A DNA stretch of 64,000 nucleotides from Beta vulgaris subsp. vulgaris (GCF_026745355.1 NC_079207.1:33614020-33678019), one strand, 5' to 3'; counted from the first letter of the stretch, positions 34,090 to 45,364 are shown. The notes: generated from the sequence alone by a model not told the origin. Translations and numbers: made by a program.

Positions 34090-35880
34090 ATGACGGACTG
34101 TCATTCCTCGAATGTTGCAAGGAACAAAAGTTTTAGAGTTCAGGTGGAAGATACTGTGGATGAGGAGAGGCCACCCCGTGGATGAGACCATGGTCATGCC
34201 GCCGTCCATCTGGAGGGTAGGACTGTAACTCCAGTCATTTAGGAAAATCTTGACGGCCCAGTGACAGCTGGTCACTTGGAGAATGTACTGAATGATTTCC
34301 AGGCCAGAATGGCCACTGTCATGGAAGAGCAGATTAAAAGTAATATGTTATTCTTTAGTTCAGATTAAGTAGTCTAGCTAAGTCCAGGAGGAGGGCAGCA
34401 GCGCCACTCAAAGGGAGTCCCAAGAGGGTCGTCCAGGGACAGTCGGCCACCTCGGCCAGAGTTGACTAGGCCGCTTTCCAAGGGAAAGCAGCCAGCTGTT
34501 AGTGACTCCAGGAGGAAGATGGACTGGAGGTTGGTAGTCCGTCCAGGAGACAATATTCCTCCTACTGGCCACAAGATGGAGACTGATGCTAGGGAGTATT
34601 TGGAAGCCAAGAGGGCGGCAGCTCAGCAGCGTTCAGCCTCTGGTTCCACTCCTTATATGAAGGATCCGTCCTTAAGACTCCCGTCCAGAACAGTGGCGAA
34701 GCCATGGACCATCAGCTTTTCAGCCAGGCAAGAGAAAACAGTTTTGCAGCCAATGGTGTATGGCGTCAGCCTTAGCTAACACCTCTTCTAATCCGGTACT
34801 AAAGGAGTACGCCGGAGCACATACCCATTGAGGGTCAGGTTGGGCACTCCAGATCAATTGGCCAACTCCTTTCTCGGTCAGGATTATGGAGTCCCCTCCT
34901 TTCCCAAAGGTTAAGCTCCCGACCATTGAACCTTTCGATGGAACACTATCCGACGATCATCTATCAGCCTATAAGCATCAGATGTATGTCCAAGGGGTGG
35001 ACGATGCTACTTGGTGTAAGAATTTCCCAGCTACGTTGAAGGGGTAGCCAGAAATGGTTTAACAACTTCCGCCTAACTCAGTGAACAATTTACTGAGCTC
35101 AGCATCTATTCACAGTCACTTTGTGGCTAATCGTCAAGAACAAAAAACAAGCATGCACTTGGGTAAAGTCATCCAAGGTCCTAAGAGGCTTGAGAGGTTA
35201 TGTGAAGAGATTCAATCTAGAAGCATTGCAGATCCAAGATCTGAATGCAGGAGTGGCGTTTGACGCCTTCATCAGAGGTTTGACCAGGAAGTTTTAAGTT
35301 TGATTTGGTAAGAAGAAAATCACTACTTTGACGGAAGCTTTGAAGGAGGCTGAAGCATTCATTCATGCCACAGAGGTTTGTGCTGAGGCAAAGCAGCCAG
35401 AGGTGAAAGAAGTAGAGGAAGTGTTCAGCCAAAAAAGAATCCGCCCAAGAAAGCTGAGACTTGGGCAATGACTTCTACCACCTCGTCCAAAGAAGTAGGC
35501 GGTCAGCCGGCGGCCTCAGTTGAACCATAGAGTTCAACAAAGATCAATATTCCATTTTATGGAAATAAAGATCAGCATGAGCTAAAGGCGCCGGCCGAAA
35601 TGAAGACGCCTTACCGTAAAGAGACAAAAGCAAGTATTGTCACTTCCACAAGGATTGTGGGCATGAAACCAATGAATGCAAGCACTTGAAGAGAGCATAG
35701 AAGATTGGCTCGAAAGGTAAGATGAACAATTACCTACCTTCGTCAGGAAGGAAGTTCCAGAAAAGAGATAACCGTCAAGGAAGAAAGATGGACGGGATAG
35801 CACGGATGATGATGTAGTAATGGTCATCTCAGGAGGATTTGCGGCGGAGGTCCAACAAATCGCGGCCACAAAAACTATTT
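34090..35880 (+). pseudogene. Tat element gag, broken
   Basis: The start is probably ATGACGGACTGTC at about 34090. Visible blocks in successive frames: LENVLNDFQARMATVMEEQI near 34280-34335, an open part at 34462-34779 (KMDWRLVVRPGDN), then PFPKVKLPTIEPFDGTLSDD, HLSAYKHQMYVQGVDDATWC (about 34895-35015). The last is the conserved retrotransposon gag core. The region ends with a short C/H cluster (CKYCHFHKDCGHETNECKHL-like in frame pieces near 35630-35690) that would bind nucleic acid. Many stops and shifts. It would form the particle shell. Confidence 0.75.
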
Positions 35881-35999
35881 AAGGGAACTCAGTCAGGTTA
35901 TGCTCACTAACCAGGCCGAGTCTGATCCTTTCCCAAAAATAGTGGTCAGCGAGCTGGACCGAGGGAAGATAAGGACGCCGCATGATGACCCTAGTTGTG

Positions 36000-36303
36000 G
36001 AAATGAAGATTGCCAACCTCAGGGTTAGGCGAATTCTGATTGATACGGAAGCTCACTGATATAATCAGTGCTGATTGTTTGTCTCGGTTGAAGTTTGATA
36101 AAAATGATTGGTCCTGTAAATCATCCATAATGGTTTTGGCGGAGGGATCATCCATCCCATGGGGACCGTCATCTACCCGTCAGGGTGGAGAGAAAGATGC
36201 TGCCAGGACGCTTTTTGTGAAATTTTTGGTAGTACGAGACTTGACCGCTTATAATGTCATTCTCGGACGACCTACCTTAAATCACATCAAGGCGTCATTG
36301 TGA
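36000..36303 (+). pseudogene. Tat element aspartic protease, broken
   Basis: VRRILIDT is followed by a frame break where the GSSAD of the active site is expected. The frame then continues DIISADCLSRLKFDKNDW and ends FLVVRDLTAYNVILGRPTLN, the typical C-terminal block of Ty3/gypsy proteases. The stretch downstream to 36690 is a non-conserved linker. Confidence 0.78.
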
Positions 36304-36689
36304 CCCATTAATGCTAATGAAGTTTGAGTGTGATGGGGGAAGATTGGATCTCTCTATGGAGATCAGCAAGCTGCTAGAGAATGCTACTCACCACTCTTAA
36401 ACCATCATCATGGAAAGAGAAGGCAGAGCGTCCAAAGGTCCGGAGGATGATCGGCCGAGAAGTAAAGGCAGATTGTTGAGCTAAAGCAAGAAGTTGAGAA
36501 GGTTCAAGAGCTACCTCTCCTGAGAGCAAGCCGTCATGCTCTTGCCCAGCAAGAAGAGAAAGTGCTTGGCTATTAAAGAAGAAAAGCATTCATTTGAGGA
36601 GACTATGGCTATAACGAGTCTGGGACTAGAACGTCCGGAGCCGGTAGAAAGTCCGGTGGAAATTTGTTAACCAGATGTCCAGAAAGAAC

Positions 36690-38030
36690 TTGAGATTGGT
36701 CCGTCATGAATTCTGAGATCAAGGACGCCTTGATCAAGCTGTTGAGAGAATTTGAAGATGTTTTGCCTATACCGTAGAGGAAATGCCTGGGATAGATCCT
36801 GAGGTGGCGTGCATAAGCTAAACATTGAGCCGGGCAGAAGCCTATTCGGCAGAAGAAGAGGCACTAGGGCCGGCCAGAAATAAGGCCGTTGATGAAGAAG
36901 TTCAAAAGCTCTCAATCTAAGTTCATCCGTGAAACTTATTATCCAGATTGGGTAGCAAATGTTGTGATGGTTCCAACCGAATGGCACTGGAGGATGTGTT
37001 GATTACACGGATTTAAACAAGGCTTGTCCTAAGGACAGCTTTCCGTTGCCCAATGACGATCGTCTGGTGATTCTACAGCAGGCATGATTGCTGAGTTTCA
37101 TGGACGCTTACTCAGGCTTCCACCAGATTCCCATGTGGCCGGATGACCAAGATAAAACTCCTTCATTACTGAGAAAGGTTGTATGGATGGCTCAGGATGC
37201 CCTTCGGCCTAAGAAATCGCGCCACATTTCAAAGGCTTATCAACACGGTGTTTCAGCCCAGCTTGGGAGAAAATGGAAGCCTATATCGACGCATGATCGT
37301 CAAAGTAAAGAAGAAAAGATCATCTGGACGATTTGAGGGAAACTTTCCTCACTTTGAGGAAGTTCAAGTTAAAGCTCAATCCGCAGAAATGCGTATTCGG
37401 CATTGTAACTGGAAAATTTATGGGGTTTCTTGTGGGTCAGAGAGGGATTGAGGCCAATCCCGACAAAATTCAAGCTATTATGAATATGACTCCGCCGTCC
37501 AAAGTCAAAGAAGTTCAGCGTCTGACGGGCTGTTTGGCTGCTCTTGGACGGTTTCTTTCGAAATCAGGGGACAAATGTCACCATTTCTTTGCAACTATTA
37601 AAAAGAATGCCAAGTTTGAATGGACGGAAGAGGCTGAGGTGGCGCTTCAGCAAGTTAAAGATCATCTTCGGCAGCTCCTAGATTGATCAGTCCGGCCGAG
37701 GGAGAAAAATGTATTTACCTGGCCGTGTCTCCTTCGCGGTAAGTGTTGTTCTCTTGGCTGAGAGAGACTCAGTGCAAATACCCGTCTATTTGTGAGCCAT
37801 GTATTGAAGGACGCGGAGAGCAGGTATTCGTCCATTGAGAAGTTCGGCCTGGCTCTGTTGATGGCCAGCCGGAAGTTAAGGCCTTACTTCTAGCCCATAG
37901 ATTCTTGTTTATACTAATCAGCCGCTGAGGCAAGTGTTGCATAAGATGGATGCATCTGGCCGATGTTGAAATGGGCCGTTGAGCTCAATATGTTTGACTT
38001 AACATTTGAGCCTCGAAAGGCAATCAAAGG
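36690..38030 (+). pseudogene. Tat element reverse transcriptase and RNase H, broken
   Basis: Pieces in order: FSFMDAYSGFHQIPMWPDDQ, YGWLRMPFGLRNRATFQRLI, the YIDD site (see below), ETFLTLRKFKLKLNPQKCVF, GFLVGQRGIEANPDKIQAIM and RLTGCLAALGRFLSKSGDKC. The last two open the RT connection. RNase H remnants run to about 38030. At about 37280 the catalytic motif reads M-E-A-Y-I-D-A followed by a stop, so the second Asp is lost. The open ORF 37333-37686 is the longest intact part. It would copy RNA to DNA; this copy cannot. Confidence 0.88.
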
Positions 38031-38089
38031 GCAAGCTTTAGCTGATTTCATTGTAGAGCTTACCCGGCCTACAATAGAAAGCGTCCAAG

Positions 38090-38556
38090 ACCCAGCAGAG
38101 GGAAAGCGTCATTGGACCCTATGGTGGACGGATCCTCAACTGCGAACGGATGTGGGGAGGGATCATTTTCAATCCCAGAAGGGGACAAGTTTGAGTATGC
38201 AATGAAGTTCAATTCCAGGCTTCCAACAATGAGGCAGAGTATGAAGCTCTCTTAGCCGGCATAAAAATGTGCAAAGCGGCTGGAGCCTGGAGATTGAGGC
38301 TAAAACTGACTCTCTGCTGGTCGTCAGTCAAGTAAACGGTGATTTTGAATGCAAAGAAGCGTCCATGAGTAAATATATGAACTTGTTAAAGAGGAGTCAA
38401 GTCTTTGAAGAGGTTCGTCCTGATCAAGTGCCTAGATCTGAAAATCATCAGGCTGATGCCCTTTCTAAGCTGGCCAGTTCGGCTGAAGGAGATGTTCCTA
38501 GAACAGTCTTCTGGGAGGTCAAGGCGGCCAAGAGCATTGAGGCCGAGGAATTCTGA
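38090..38556 (+). pseudogene. Tat element second (archaeal-type) RNase H
   Basis: The first part (GKRHWTLWWTDPQLRTD, where the catalytic Asp region VDGS is one frame away) is followed by a broken stretch. The open frame 38269-38556 then has EAKTDSLLVVSQVNGDFECK and SENHQADALSKLASSAEGDV. NHQADALSKLA is the hallmark of the extra RNase H acquired by Tat-lineage elements. It would remove the RNA strand, or act with the linked RT as a second RNase H. Confidence 0.85.
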
Positions 38557-38569
38557 TTCTCAGCCGAGA

Positions 38570-39797
38570 AAATGAGTGGATGAGCCCATCATTGAATTTA
38601 AGAAGACTGGTCGGTTGCCTCTTGATCCTATTGAAGCTAAGTATGTGAAAGCAAGGGACAAGTGGTTTGAGTTGTGGAATGAGACTCTATACAAAAAATC
38701 CTACAACTGGCCTCTTCTCAAGTGCATCAGCCGAAAGGAGGGATTGGACGTTTTAAAGAGCTGCATGAGGAGCTTGTGCTTCCCATATTGGAGGAAGGCT
38801 TAGGAGAAAATCCTAGGACTGGCTACTTTTGGCCGACCTTGAAAGAGGACGCCTTGCTATAGCCAAGAAATGTGATAGTTGCCAGAAGCATGGAACATCT
38901 ATCAGAAGCCGTCCAACTACTTAACTCCAATTCTTTCCCCTCCCTTTGCTAAATGGGGATGGATATTCTTGGCCCTTTCCTATTGCTGCCGGACAGAAGA
39001 AGTTTGTAATAGTAGCTGTGGACTACTTTACAAAATGGGTTGAAGCTGAAGCATTAAGAGGCATTACCACCAATGACGTCAAAGGGTTCATCTGGAAGAA
39101 TCTGATTACAAGGTTTGGTATGCCCCAGTCGATCGTCTTTGATAATGGGCCACAATTTGAAACACCCAAGCTCCGTCAATGGTTGGCTGATCAAGGAATC
39201 AAAGCTCACTTTGCTGCAGTGGCTCATCCACAGGCTAATGGGCAAGTTGAGGCTTTTAACAAGATTCTGTCGGCCGGGATCAAAAAGAAGTTAGATAATG
39301 CAAAGGGGCTATGGGTTGAAGAATTGCAGCTGGTCTTATGGTCAATAAGGACAACGGCCAAGAATTCCACAGGAGAAACTCCTTTCATGATGGTCTATGG
39401 CTCTGAGGCCGTCCTTCCTATTGAGGTTGAAGAACCCACCTTAAGGGTGATGATGTACTCAGAAGATGCTAACTGGGCAGCTCTTCGGACGGCTTTGGAC
39501 TTAGTTCCCGAAGTCAGGGGCAATGCATTGCTGAGAATGCATCTATACAAGTTGAGAATGGCAAGGGAGTTAACAAAAGAGTTGCAAGGCGTCCATTGAA
39601 AGCTTGGAGACCTCGTCTTGAGGAAAATGGAAGCGGTCGGCCGAGCCAAAGAGCTAGGAAAGCTCACCCCTAACTGGGAAGGACCCTACAAAATAATCGA
39701 AGTAGTTCAGAATGGCACCTTTCGTCTGGAAGGCATGGACGGACGTTCCATTCCTAGGACGTGGAATTCTGATACTTTGAAGAAATACTTTGTTTAG
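38570..39797 (+). pseudogene. Tat element integrase, near-complete
   Basis: The N-terminal linker (38576-38803) leads to a frame-broken zinc region (CDSCQKHGTSI-like, about 38870-38900). A 217-codon open frame (38946-39599) follows with the catalytic core: VIVAVDYFTKWVEAEAL (first Asp), SIVFDNGPQFETPKLRQWLA (second Asp) and AHPQANGQVEAFNKILSAGI (Glu). After one stop at about 39598 the C-terminal domain continues LVLRKMEAVGRAKELGKLTP and ends DTLKKYFV at 39797. All three catalytic residues are kept. There is no chromodomain, as expected for Tat. Confidence 0.9.
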
Positions 39798-40819
39798 GGC
39801 ATCTTGACAAATTGTAATCTTTCTCTTAATGCATTATAATGAAAAAGTAGAATGTATACATGTACCTTGACTATCCGTCAAGCAAAATTCATATAATACA
39901 GCTCTACTTCTCTATGACTCTGTTTGATTTATTTGCTTAAGTTATATACTATCGTCCAAAGCTAACTAATTTAACAGAGCAAAAAGACAATGCACCTTTC
40001 ATTAGGAGAGTGGCTGAACAAGCTATCATCCTAAAATGGATAATTACATGAAATTGGCCGGTTGTTTACTTAAAGAGTTAAACATCTCCTAAACAAGGTC
40101 GGCTGGAATTAGGACGCCTTAGTAAAGGTATCCTACTTTCCGTCCAAAAGCCAAAAACTTAGAAATAACAACCTTAGTAAAGGAACAAGTTATTTCATAA
40201 TTTAACAAAGATGGACGATTAAAACATCTTAGAAAAACGTCCAAGTTATTTAAAAATTATGCTCTTTTCTCTTTTGAACAAAGGAAGGTTGTAAAAACCT
40301 CCTCGTCCAAAAAGGGGGGCATATAGGGGTACAGTTTATAAATAACTAAGTCTTTGTCCAATTACGAATGATTGTCCAGGTTCTGGCCGAACAAGTTATT
40401 AACTTGGCAATTTTTAAACTCAAGTTTTTGCTTGGGCATCTGGTGAACGTCCAGGAAAGAACTAATGGTTCTAGAAAAAATGTTGGCAAATTGGTTTAAT
40501 ACTTAGGCATTAAAGTATGGGAAATTGGTAAAATGCCTTGATACACTCGGCCAAAGAACTTGGAGGCACGTCCGAAGTATGCTTTGACAAATTGCCTTAT
40601 GACGAATTGCGTTGGTACTTGGCATAAAAATTAAATCATAAATCAAGGCGTCTTATGCAATAAAATGTAAGGCGGTGGAGATTGAAAAAGATAATTTTTC
40701 ATAGATATAACAAATGATTACAAGCTACTCTAAAAAACTAAACTGCAAGCTAATCTAAAGCAAAAGTACAAAAAAGTACAAGTACAAGTGGCTCGCGGCC
40801 AAAATAAAGCATGAGAAAA
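39798..40819. other. Tat element spacer between integrase and antisense gene
   Basis: No ORF with known features. It probably holds the overlapping 3' ends of the sense and antisense transcripts. CGTCC words are frequent, as throughout this element. Confidence 0.6.
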
Positions 40820-41428
40820 TTAAGCGGTTGGAGGGGCATTGTCTTCTTCGTCCTGAGCCTCCGCGTCATCTTCTTCTTCTTCGTCCTCAGAAGATTGTTG
40901 GAAGACGGGGGGATCTTCCCCTTGGATATTGGCCTTGTGCAGGCTTTCTTGGAATTCCAGCCGACGAGCATACCTGGGGATATCCTCTTCTTCGGCCATC
41001 ATCCCAAAGGCCTGCACGGCCCATTCCTTCGAGGTGTCTATGACGGTGTTCATAGCCTCCTTGGCCGCTTCAACTATGGCCGTGACCTTGGCTCGGAGAG
41101 CTTGGTTTTTAACCTTAAGGACAAGGTTCTCTCGGTAAAACTAGGCGGCCATAGTCATGACCGAGTTTCTCTCATCCGTAAGGAAGCGTTCCAAAGATGC
41201 TCTCTCGTCCAGCATTTCGGTCAGCCGAAGGAGATAAGTCTTATTTTGGGTTTCAAGGTCGGCTGACCGTTTTTCCCAAGCTAGCTTGGATTGCTGGTGC
41301 AGCACCTCCTGCTCGGCCATTGAGAACTGAGCATGGTCAGCAGTCGCGGTCACGTCCTGGACGAGCTTCTTATTTTCTTTTCTAAGCGCTCTCGCCCAGT
41401 CCTCGGTTAACATGCTGCGAGCAAAGAG

Positions 41429-41534
41429 CTGAAAATAAAAAAGATGAAGGTATGTCAGATGTCAGGAGCGGTTGTAAACAGAGAAAAAAAAAATCAAGTA
41501 AAAAATACAAGCGTCTAAAGAAAGAAAGGTGTAC
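41429..41534 (-). other. intron 3 of Tat antisense gene
   Basis: Minus-strand donor GGG|GTACACC and acceptor TTTTATTTTCAG|CTC, with a T-rich tract between. It joins codons in phase 0. Confidence 0.7.
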
Positions 41535-42233
41535 CCCGGCAGCAAGTTGAGACATGTATCCTACATGCCCTGATGATGCTCCCCTCAACCACTTGATGTA
41601 GGGTTCAGGAAAGTACTTGAAAAGCTCTAGCTTGAGCTTCTCGCGGTCGGCCGATGACATCCTCCCAAAGGCTGGGGAAGATTCATCGTCAGAAAGAACG
41701 GGAGAACCGTCAAGGGCTGGTCCTTTCCCCTTATCTGAAAGATTAGAGGCGTCAGTATTTCTGACCGTAATAAACGCGGCTTGTTTGTTGGACGGACTCA
41801 TCGGACGCCCGCCAACCCGCAGTATTCTAACTATATTTGAGTAATAAGACTCACCAGAAGAGCGGGAGGCCGTCCTATAAGCCTCCGGCATCTGCCCCAC
41901 CAGTTTTGCGACCGGCCCAGAAAAGGCAGACCCGTCCAAAGCCGTGTCCAGCTGAATAGGATTGTCCTCAGATCCGTCTACTGGAGCAACCGTCTCAGGC
42001 TGCTCAGAATGATGGGTTGGGCTAGTGTAAGTAACCATGGCCCTCTCCCCGACGGCTGGAGGAGAATCCTCGGCGGGGATAACTATCTCGACCTTGGGGA
42101 CCGGCCGAGAAGACTTCTTTTTCTTGGCTGTAAAGCCTTTGGATTTTTTGGGTGGAGGAGCATCACCCGTCGCAGCTGGCCTCTTCTTAGACGCCGTTTT
42201 CTCCGCCAACGCTTTGGACGTTGGGGCATTTTT

Positions 42234-42755
42234 CTGAAAAAAGGAACCAAGGAAAAAAGTTAAAGTTAGAACTCGTCTTGAGGTTACGTCATGATGCTCT
42301 CTCTTAAAAAAGCAAGGCGTTCAAATATTATTTAGACGATCTGCTCTTCCAGGAGGCAAATCGTCCAGGATGGATTCAAGACGCTTTGCCCTTCGAAGAG
42401 GCAAGGCGTCCAGGACCCAGTCAAGACGATCTGCTTTTTGAAGAAGCAAAACGTCAAAGATGGATTCAAGATGGTTTTCTCTTCGAAGAGGCAAGGCGTC
42501 CAGGACCCAGTCAAGACGATTTGCTCTTTTTGAAGAAGCAAAACGTCAAAGATGGATTTAAGACGATTTGCTCTTCGAAGAGGCAAAGCGTCAGGTACTA
42601 GTCAGGACGGTCTTCTCTTCGAAGAGGCAAAGCGTCCAGAATGGATTCAGGACGGTTTCCTCCTCGTAGAAGCAAGACGTCAGAAGAATCTATTGACGCT
42701 TTACTCCCAAAGGAGCGAACTCAAAAAAAAAAAAATTAATAATAATAATAATTAC
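42234..42755 (-). other. intron 2 of Tat antisense gene, carries tandem array
   Basis: Minus-strand donor CTG|GTAATTATT and acceptor TTCCTTTTTTCAG|AAAAAT. It is 522 bp, phase 0. The palindromic array occupies most of it. Confidence 0.7.
42334..42720. repeat. 45-bp tandem array, 8.5 quasi-palindromic units
   Basis: Units start at 42334, 42379, 42424, 42469, 42514, 42561, 42605 and 42650, with a partial one at 42694. The core of each is a dyad around TTCGAA, for example GACGCTTTGCCCTTCGAAG followed by AGGCAAGGCGTC. Alternate units share either CCAGGACCCAGTCA or AAAGATGGATTCA tails, hinting at an older 90-bp double unit. Unit length is a multiple of three, so spurious ORFs cross it on the plus strand. 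Confidence 0.92.
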
Positions 42756-42874
42756 CAGAGTGTCTGCCCTTTTTTCAGCACCCATCTTGCTGAACTCCTT
42801 CCAGAGGGAGTCGGTGAACTTGGACGCGCTCATATCGCCTTTCCAAGATTTTCGTAACTTTGCCTTGGCCGAAT

Positions 42875-42953
42875 CTGCATAAGAAGAGAAGGCAGGGTGA
42901 AATTCTAAAACACAGGACGAAGGGGTTTTACTTAGAGCTTTTGAAAAATATAC
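42875..42953 (-). other. intron 1 of Tat antisense gene
   Basis: Minus-strand donor AGAG|GTATATTT and acceptor TCTTCTTATGCAG|ATTCGG. It is 79 bp and splits a GAT codon (phase 1). Confidence 0.7.
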
Positions 42954-44412
42954 CTCTATCCGCGGTCGGCCTCAACCCGGCCGCGACCAAGAAGTCGTCG
43001 TTGTAAAACATCTCCTTGAAAGGGATCCAGTTGGACGGACCTTTAAAGGAGACGTCGTCGATGGAATACTCTGAAGTTTTAAAGTATTCCATCAGATGCT
43101 CAGCCGAGCTGTCCTCCAGCTCCAGAAAGGACGCAGTTCGTTCTGTATTAGTGGCGCTCCGGCTAGTATAGCGCTACCGTCTGGCTACCGCCTCGTTTGG
43201 AGCTTGGACGAACAGGAACTCGGCCTTCCAAGCATGCATCTTGGACGTTTTGTCCCAAGACGTCAAAAGCCTTGCCTATTGCAAACACTCACCCAAGCCC
43301 CATTAACAGTTTTGGGGACTTTGGAGACGTAGTGCATTTGTGAGAAGGCCGCAATGGATGGCTGGACGCCCTTAAGCTCACAGACGGCTATAAAAGTTGA
43401 AATATTTTGCAACGAATTTGGGGCAAGTTGATTGAGTCCTATGTTGTAATAGTAAAGAATTCTAGTGATGAAGGAATGAAGAGGAAAGCGTAGTCCGGCA
43501 TCTAATGCCAGACGATAAACAGCAAAATGGCCAGCAGGAGTACTAAGTATAGTGTCCTCTCGGCCAGGAAGAACAAACCGATACCCCGACATGGGTATGG
43601 CTGAAGAAAGGTGGTCTAGATGGCGACCTACTCATCCTAGCCAGCCACTTTCGGCCAGGATGTATCTAGGGTCAGACAAGGGGCCCAGGCGCCGCCTTAT
43701 CTCAGAAGATGTGGTGGATGGCTCGTCTGAGCTGCTACCAGCAGCAGAAGAGCTTTCAGCCTCATTTGACTCATCAGAGGCCACTCTTGGGTTTGACGGG
43801 TTAGGCTCTGGAGAGCCTTGTCTTTCAGATTCCTCCTGGACGAGTTCAGGAGACGGGTTTTGGTTGGCGGGACGAGCGCTCTGGATCTCTCGCTCTCCGT
43901 CAGCAGGAACCCGACCAGTTGATTCCTCTCTTTCTGAGCTAGAGGCCGGCATGTTAACCCCTCGTCTGATACGAGCCGTCTGCTTAACGCGCGCTAGATT
44001 ACCCTGCACAGGTAAAGACTGGGTCGTCTGACTTTGCCATCCATGGCTAAAGAAAAAGAATGCATGTCCGGCCGAGATAGGACCAACTCTAGAAGATGCC
44101 GAGGAAGTCAGGCCCTCTGTTTTAGGGTTAGCACCAACCCTTGAGCGGCCGGAATTGTTCGATGAAGAGGGCGAATCCATTTTCTTAAAATATGCTTGAA
44201 AATATAAAGAAGATGAATGAAGAAATACCTGTAGAAGAAAGCTCGGACGAATGTCAAAGACGAGTTGAAATCTCGGACGAGCGGAGTAGCAGTTTGCAAA
44301 AACTTGGACGGGGGTAGTTTCTCTCTCTAAAAGCTCAGTAAAAATTGTGGAGTCTCTCTCTCTAGAAAATTTCTCAGCAATGTTAAAATGATTCCAGAAA
44401 CGACAGGGTCAC

Positions 44413-44421
44413 ATATTTATA
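44413..44421 (-). promoter_or_regulatory. TATA box for the Tat antisense gene
   Basis: Minus-strand CCCCTCTATAAATATGTGAC, about 235 bp upstream of the ATG at 44180 and 190 bp inside the 3' LTR border. It implies a promoter separate from the LTR. Confidence 0.6.
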
Positions 44422-44595
44422 GAGGGGTGAAAATGACCCTCCCATCCGGTAAAAGTAACCGTTGCACTTGAGAATTAACCTGCGGAGACCGGCAAAATGG
44501 CGCCTCTTTTTTGAAAAAGAGAGGGGCAGTTCCAGGTCGGTTAAAAGAGGAAGATTAACCGTCTTGGCGCCTAGGAAATAATAACTTCCTCTTTT

Positions 44596-44605
44596 GAGGG
44601 GCAAA
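44596..44605 (+). other. polypurine tract, Tat element
   Basis: GAGGGGCAAA directly before the 3' LTR start. Confidence 0.75.
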
Positions 44606-45234
44606 TGTTGTAGCCTAAAATCAACGGCTACCCTTATGGCACGTGGCGCTATCTCAGCCCTACATGTGGCATCTGTTTAAGCCAAGGAAAGTACAAAGGC
44701 CTGCAAGTTTCATGGGCTAAAGTACACCTGCCTGAGGAAAAGGCGTACTGAAAAGGTCCTTTATGGCCCTAAAATTGTACTTAGGCCCACTGAAGTAAAG
44801 CCTGATTCAGCTACAAGGTAAAATGTACTAACTAATCAGCGCCTGCCACGTGTCCTGATATTATTGCTTAGCCCATCAGATGCTCCCAAATTAGGGTGAC
44901 ATCAAGGTACATCAGTCATCTCAAACACTATAAATAGTCCTTGATTTCAGGGTGAAAGGTACGTTTTTCAGAGCATAGTATTGTTACTCTGTCATACATT
45001 CTTCTCTCTCTCTCTACTTTCTCTCTCTAAAAGTTCCTTTACATCCCTGATATCTGACTTAAGCATCGGAGGGGGAAATACCACCCAAACCTCCAGGGTG
45101 GGTCCCTTTTTTGCAGGTTGCTGGTCAGAAGTTTGCACTGGGATTCGAGCCAATCATTGTTGCACAAGTCTTCAGTTTTAGAACCTAACTTTGGGAGTTG
45201 TGATATTTAATTGCTAGTTTCGTACTACGTAACA
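44606..45234 (+). repeat. Tat element 3' LTR
   Basis: TGTTGTAGCCTAAAATC...CTACGTAACA. It keeps the TATA box CTATAAATAG at 44929-44936. About 17 substitutions and four indels separate it from the 5' LTR (about 2.7%). Confidence 0.92.
44929..44936 (+). promoter_or_regulatory. TATA box in Tat 3' LTR
   Basis: TATAAATA in ACACTATAAATAGTCC. The 5' LTR copy is mutated to TATAGATA. Confidence 0.6.
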
Positions 45235-45364
45235 ATCACTTACTTAAAACACAAGAGTAAAAGGTATCTTGTTCAATTGTCCAAATTATGTTATCAAACT
45301 TGATATAACTAATTTGCAGCACGATTGAAAAAAACTGTAATCGATCCGGTTAAAATAGACTTAC

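Larger units (their letters stand above)
40820..44180 (-). pseudogene. Tat antisense gene, four exons, putative gypsy-type transposon protein
   Basis: The minus-strand gene starts at ATG 44180 (MDSPSSSNNSGRSRVG) and ends at the stop at 40820 (EDNAPPTA). I place exons at 44180-42954, 42874-42756, 42233-41535 and 41428-40820. All introns are GT-AG and the codon phase is preserved across each (phase 1, 0, 0). Exon 1 has a Ser/Glu-rich low-complexity N-terminus, then VLPGREDTILSTPAGHFAVY and LHSFITRILYYYNIGLNQLA, a domain known from plant 'putative gypsy type transposon' proteins. Exon 3 starts Lys/Pro-rich (possible nuclear signal KKRP, KKKK). Exon 4 is helical and charged, with an acidic tail. 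Damage: stops at about 43633, 43190 and 41142 and one shift near 43240. Function unknown. Confidence 0.75.
33435..45234 (+). mobile_element. Tat-lineage Ty3/gypsy retrotransposon (11.8 kb)
   Basis: Two LTRs (626 and 629 bp) differ by about 17 substitutions plus a few indels. Between them on the plus strand are primer site, gag, protease, RT, RNase H, a second RNase H and integrase. Then come a minus-strand gene, a polypurine tract and the 3' LTR. The flanks ATCAA (33430-33434) and ATCAC (45235-45239) match at 4 of 5 bases. The second RNase H and the antisense ORF next to the 3' LTR are features of the Tat clade. Coding regions are broken, so the copy is inactive but fairly young. Confidence 0.92.

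Noticed and set aside
42334..42720. Possible CRISPR-like array of 45-bp units
   Set aside because: Head-to-tail diverged units with no distinct spacers, in plant retrotransposon DNA; it is a minisatellite.
40811..44031. Plus-strand ORFs of 60-159 codons in the Tat 3' region
   Set aside because: They are shadows opposite the spliced antisense gene, whose frames carry the recognisable domains and consistent intron phases.
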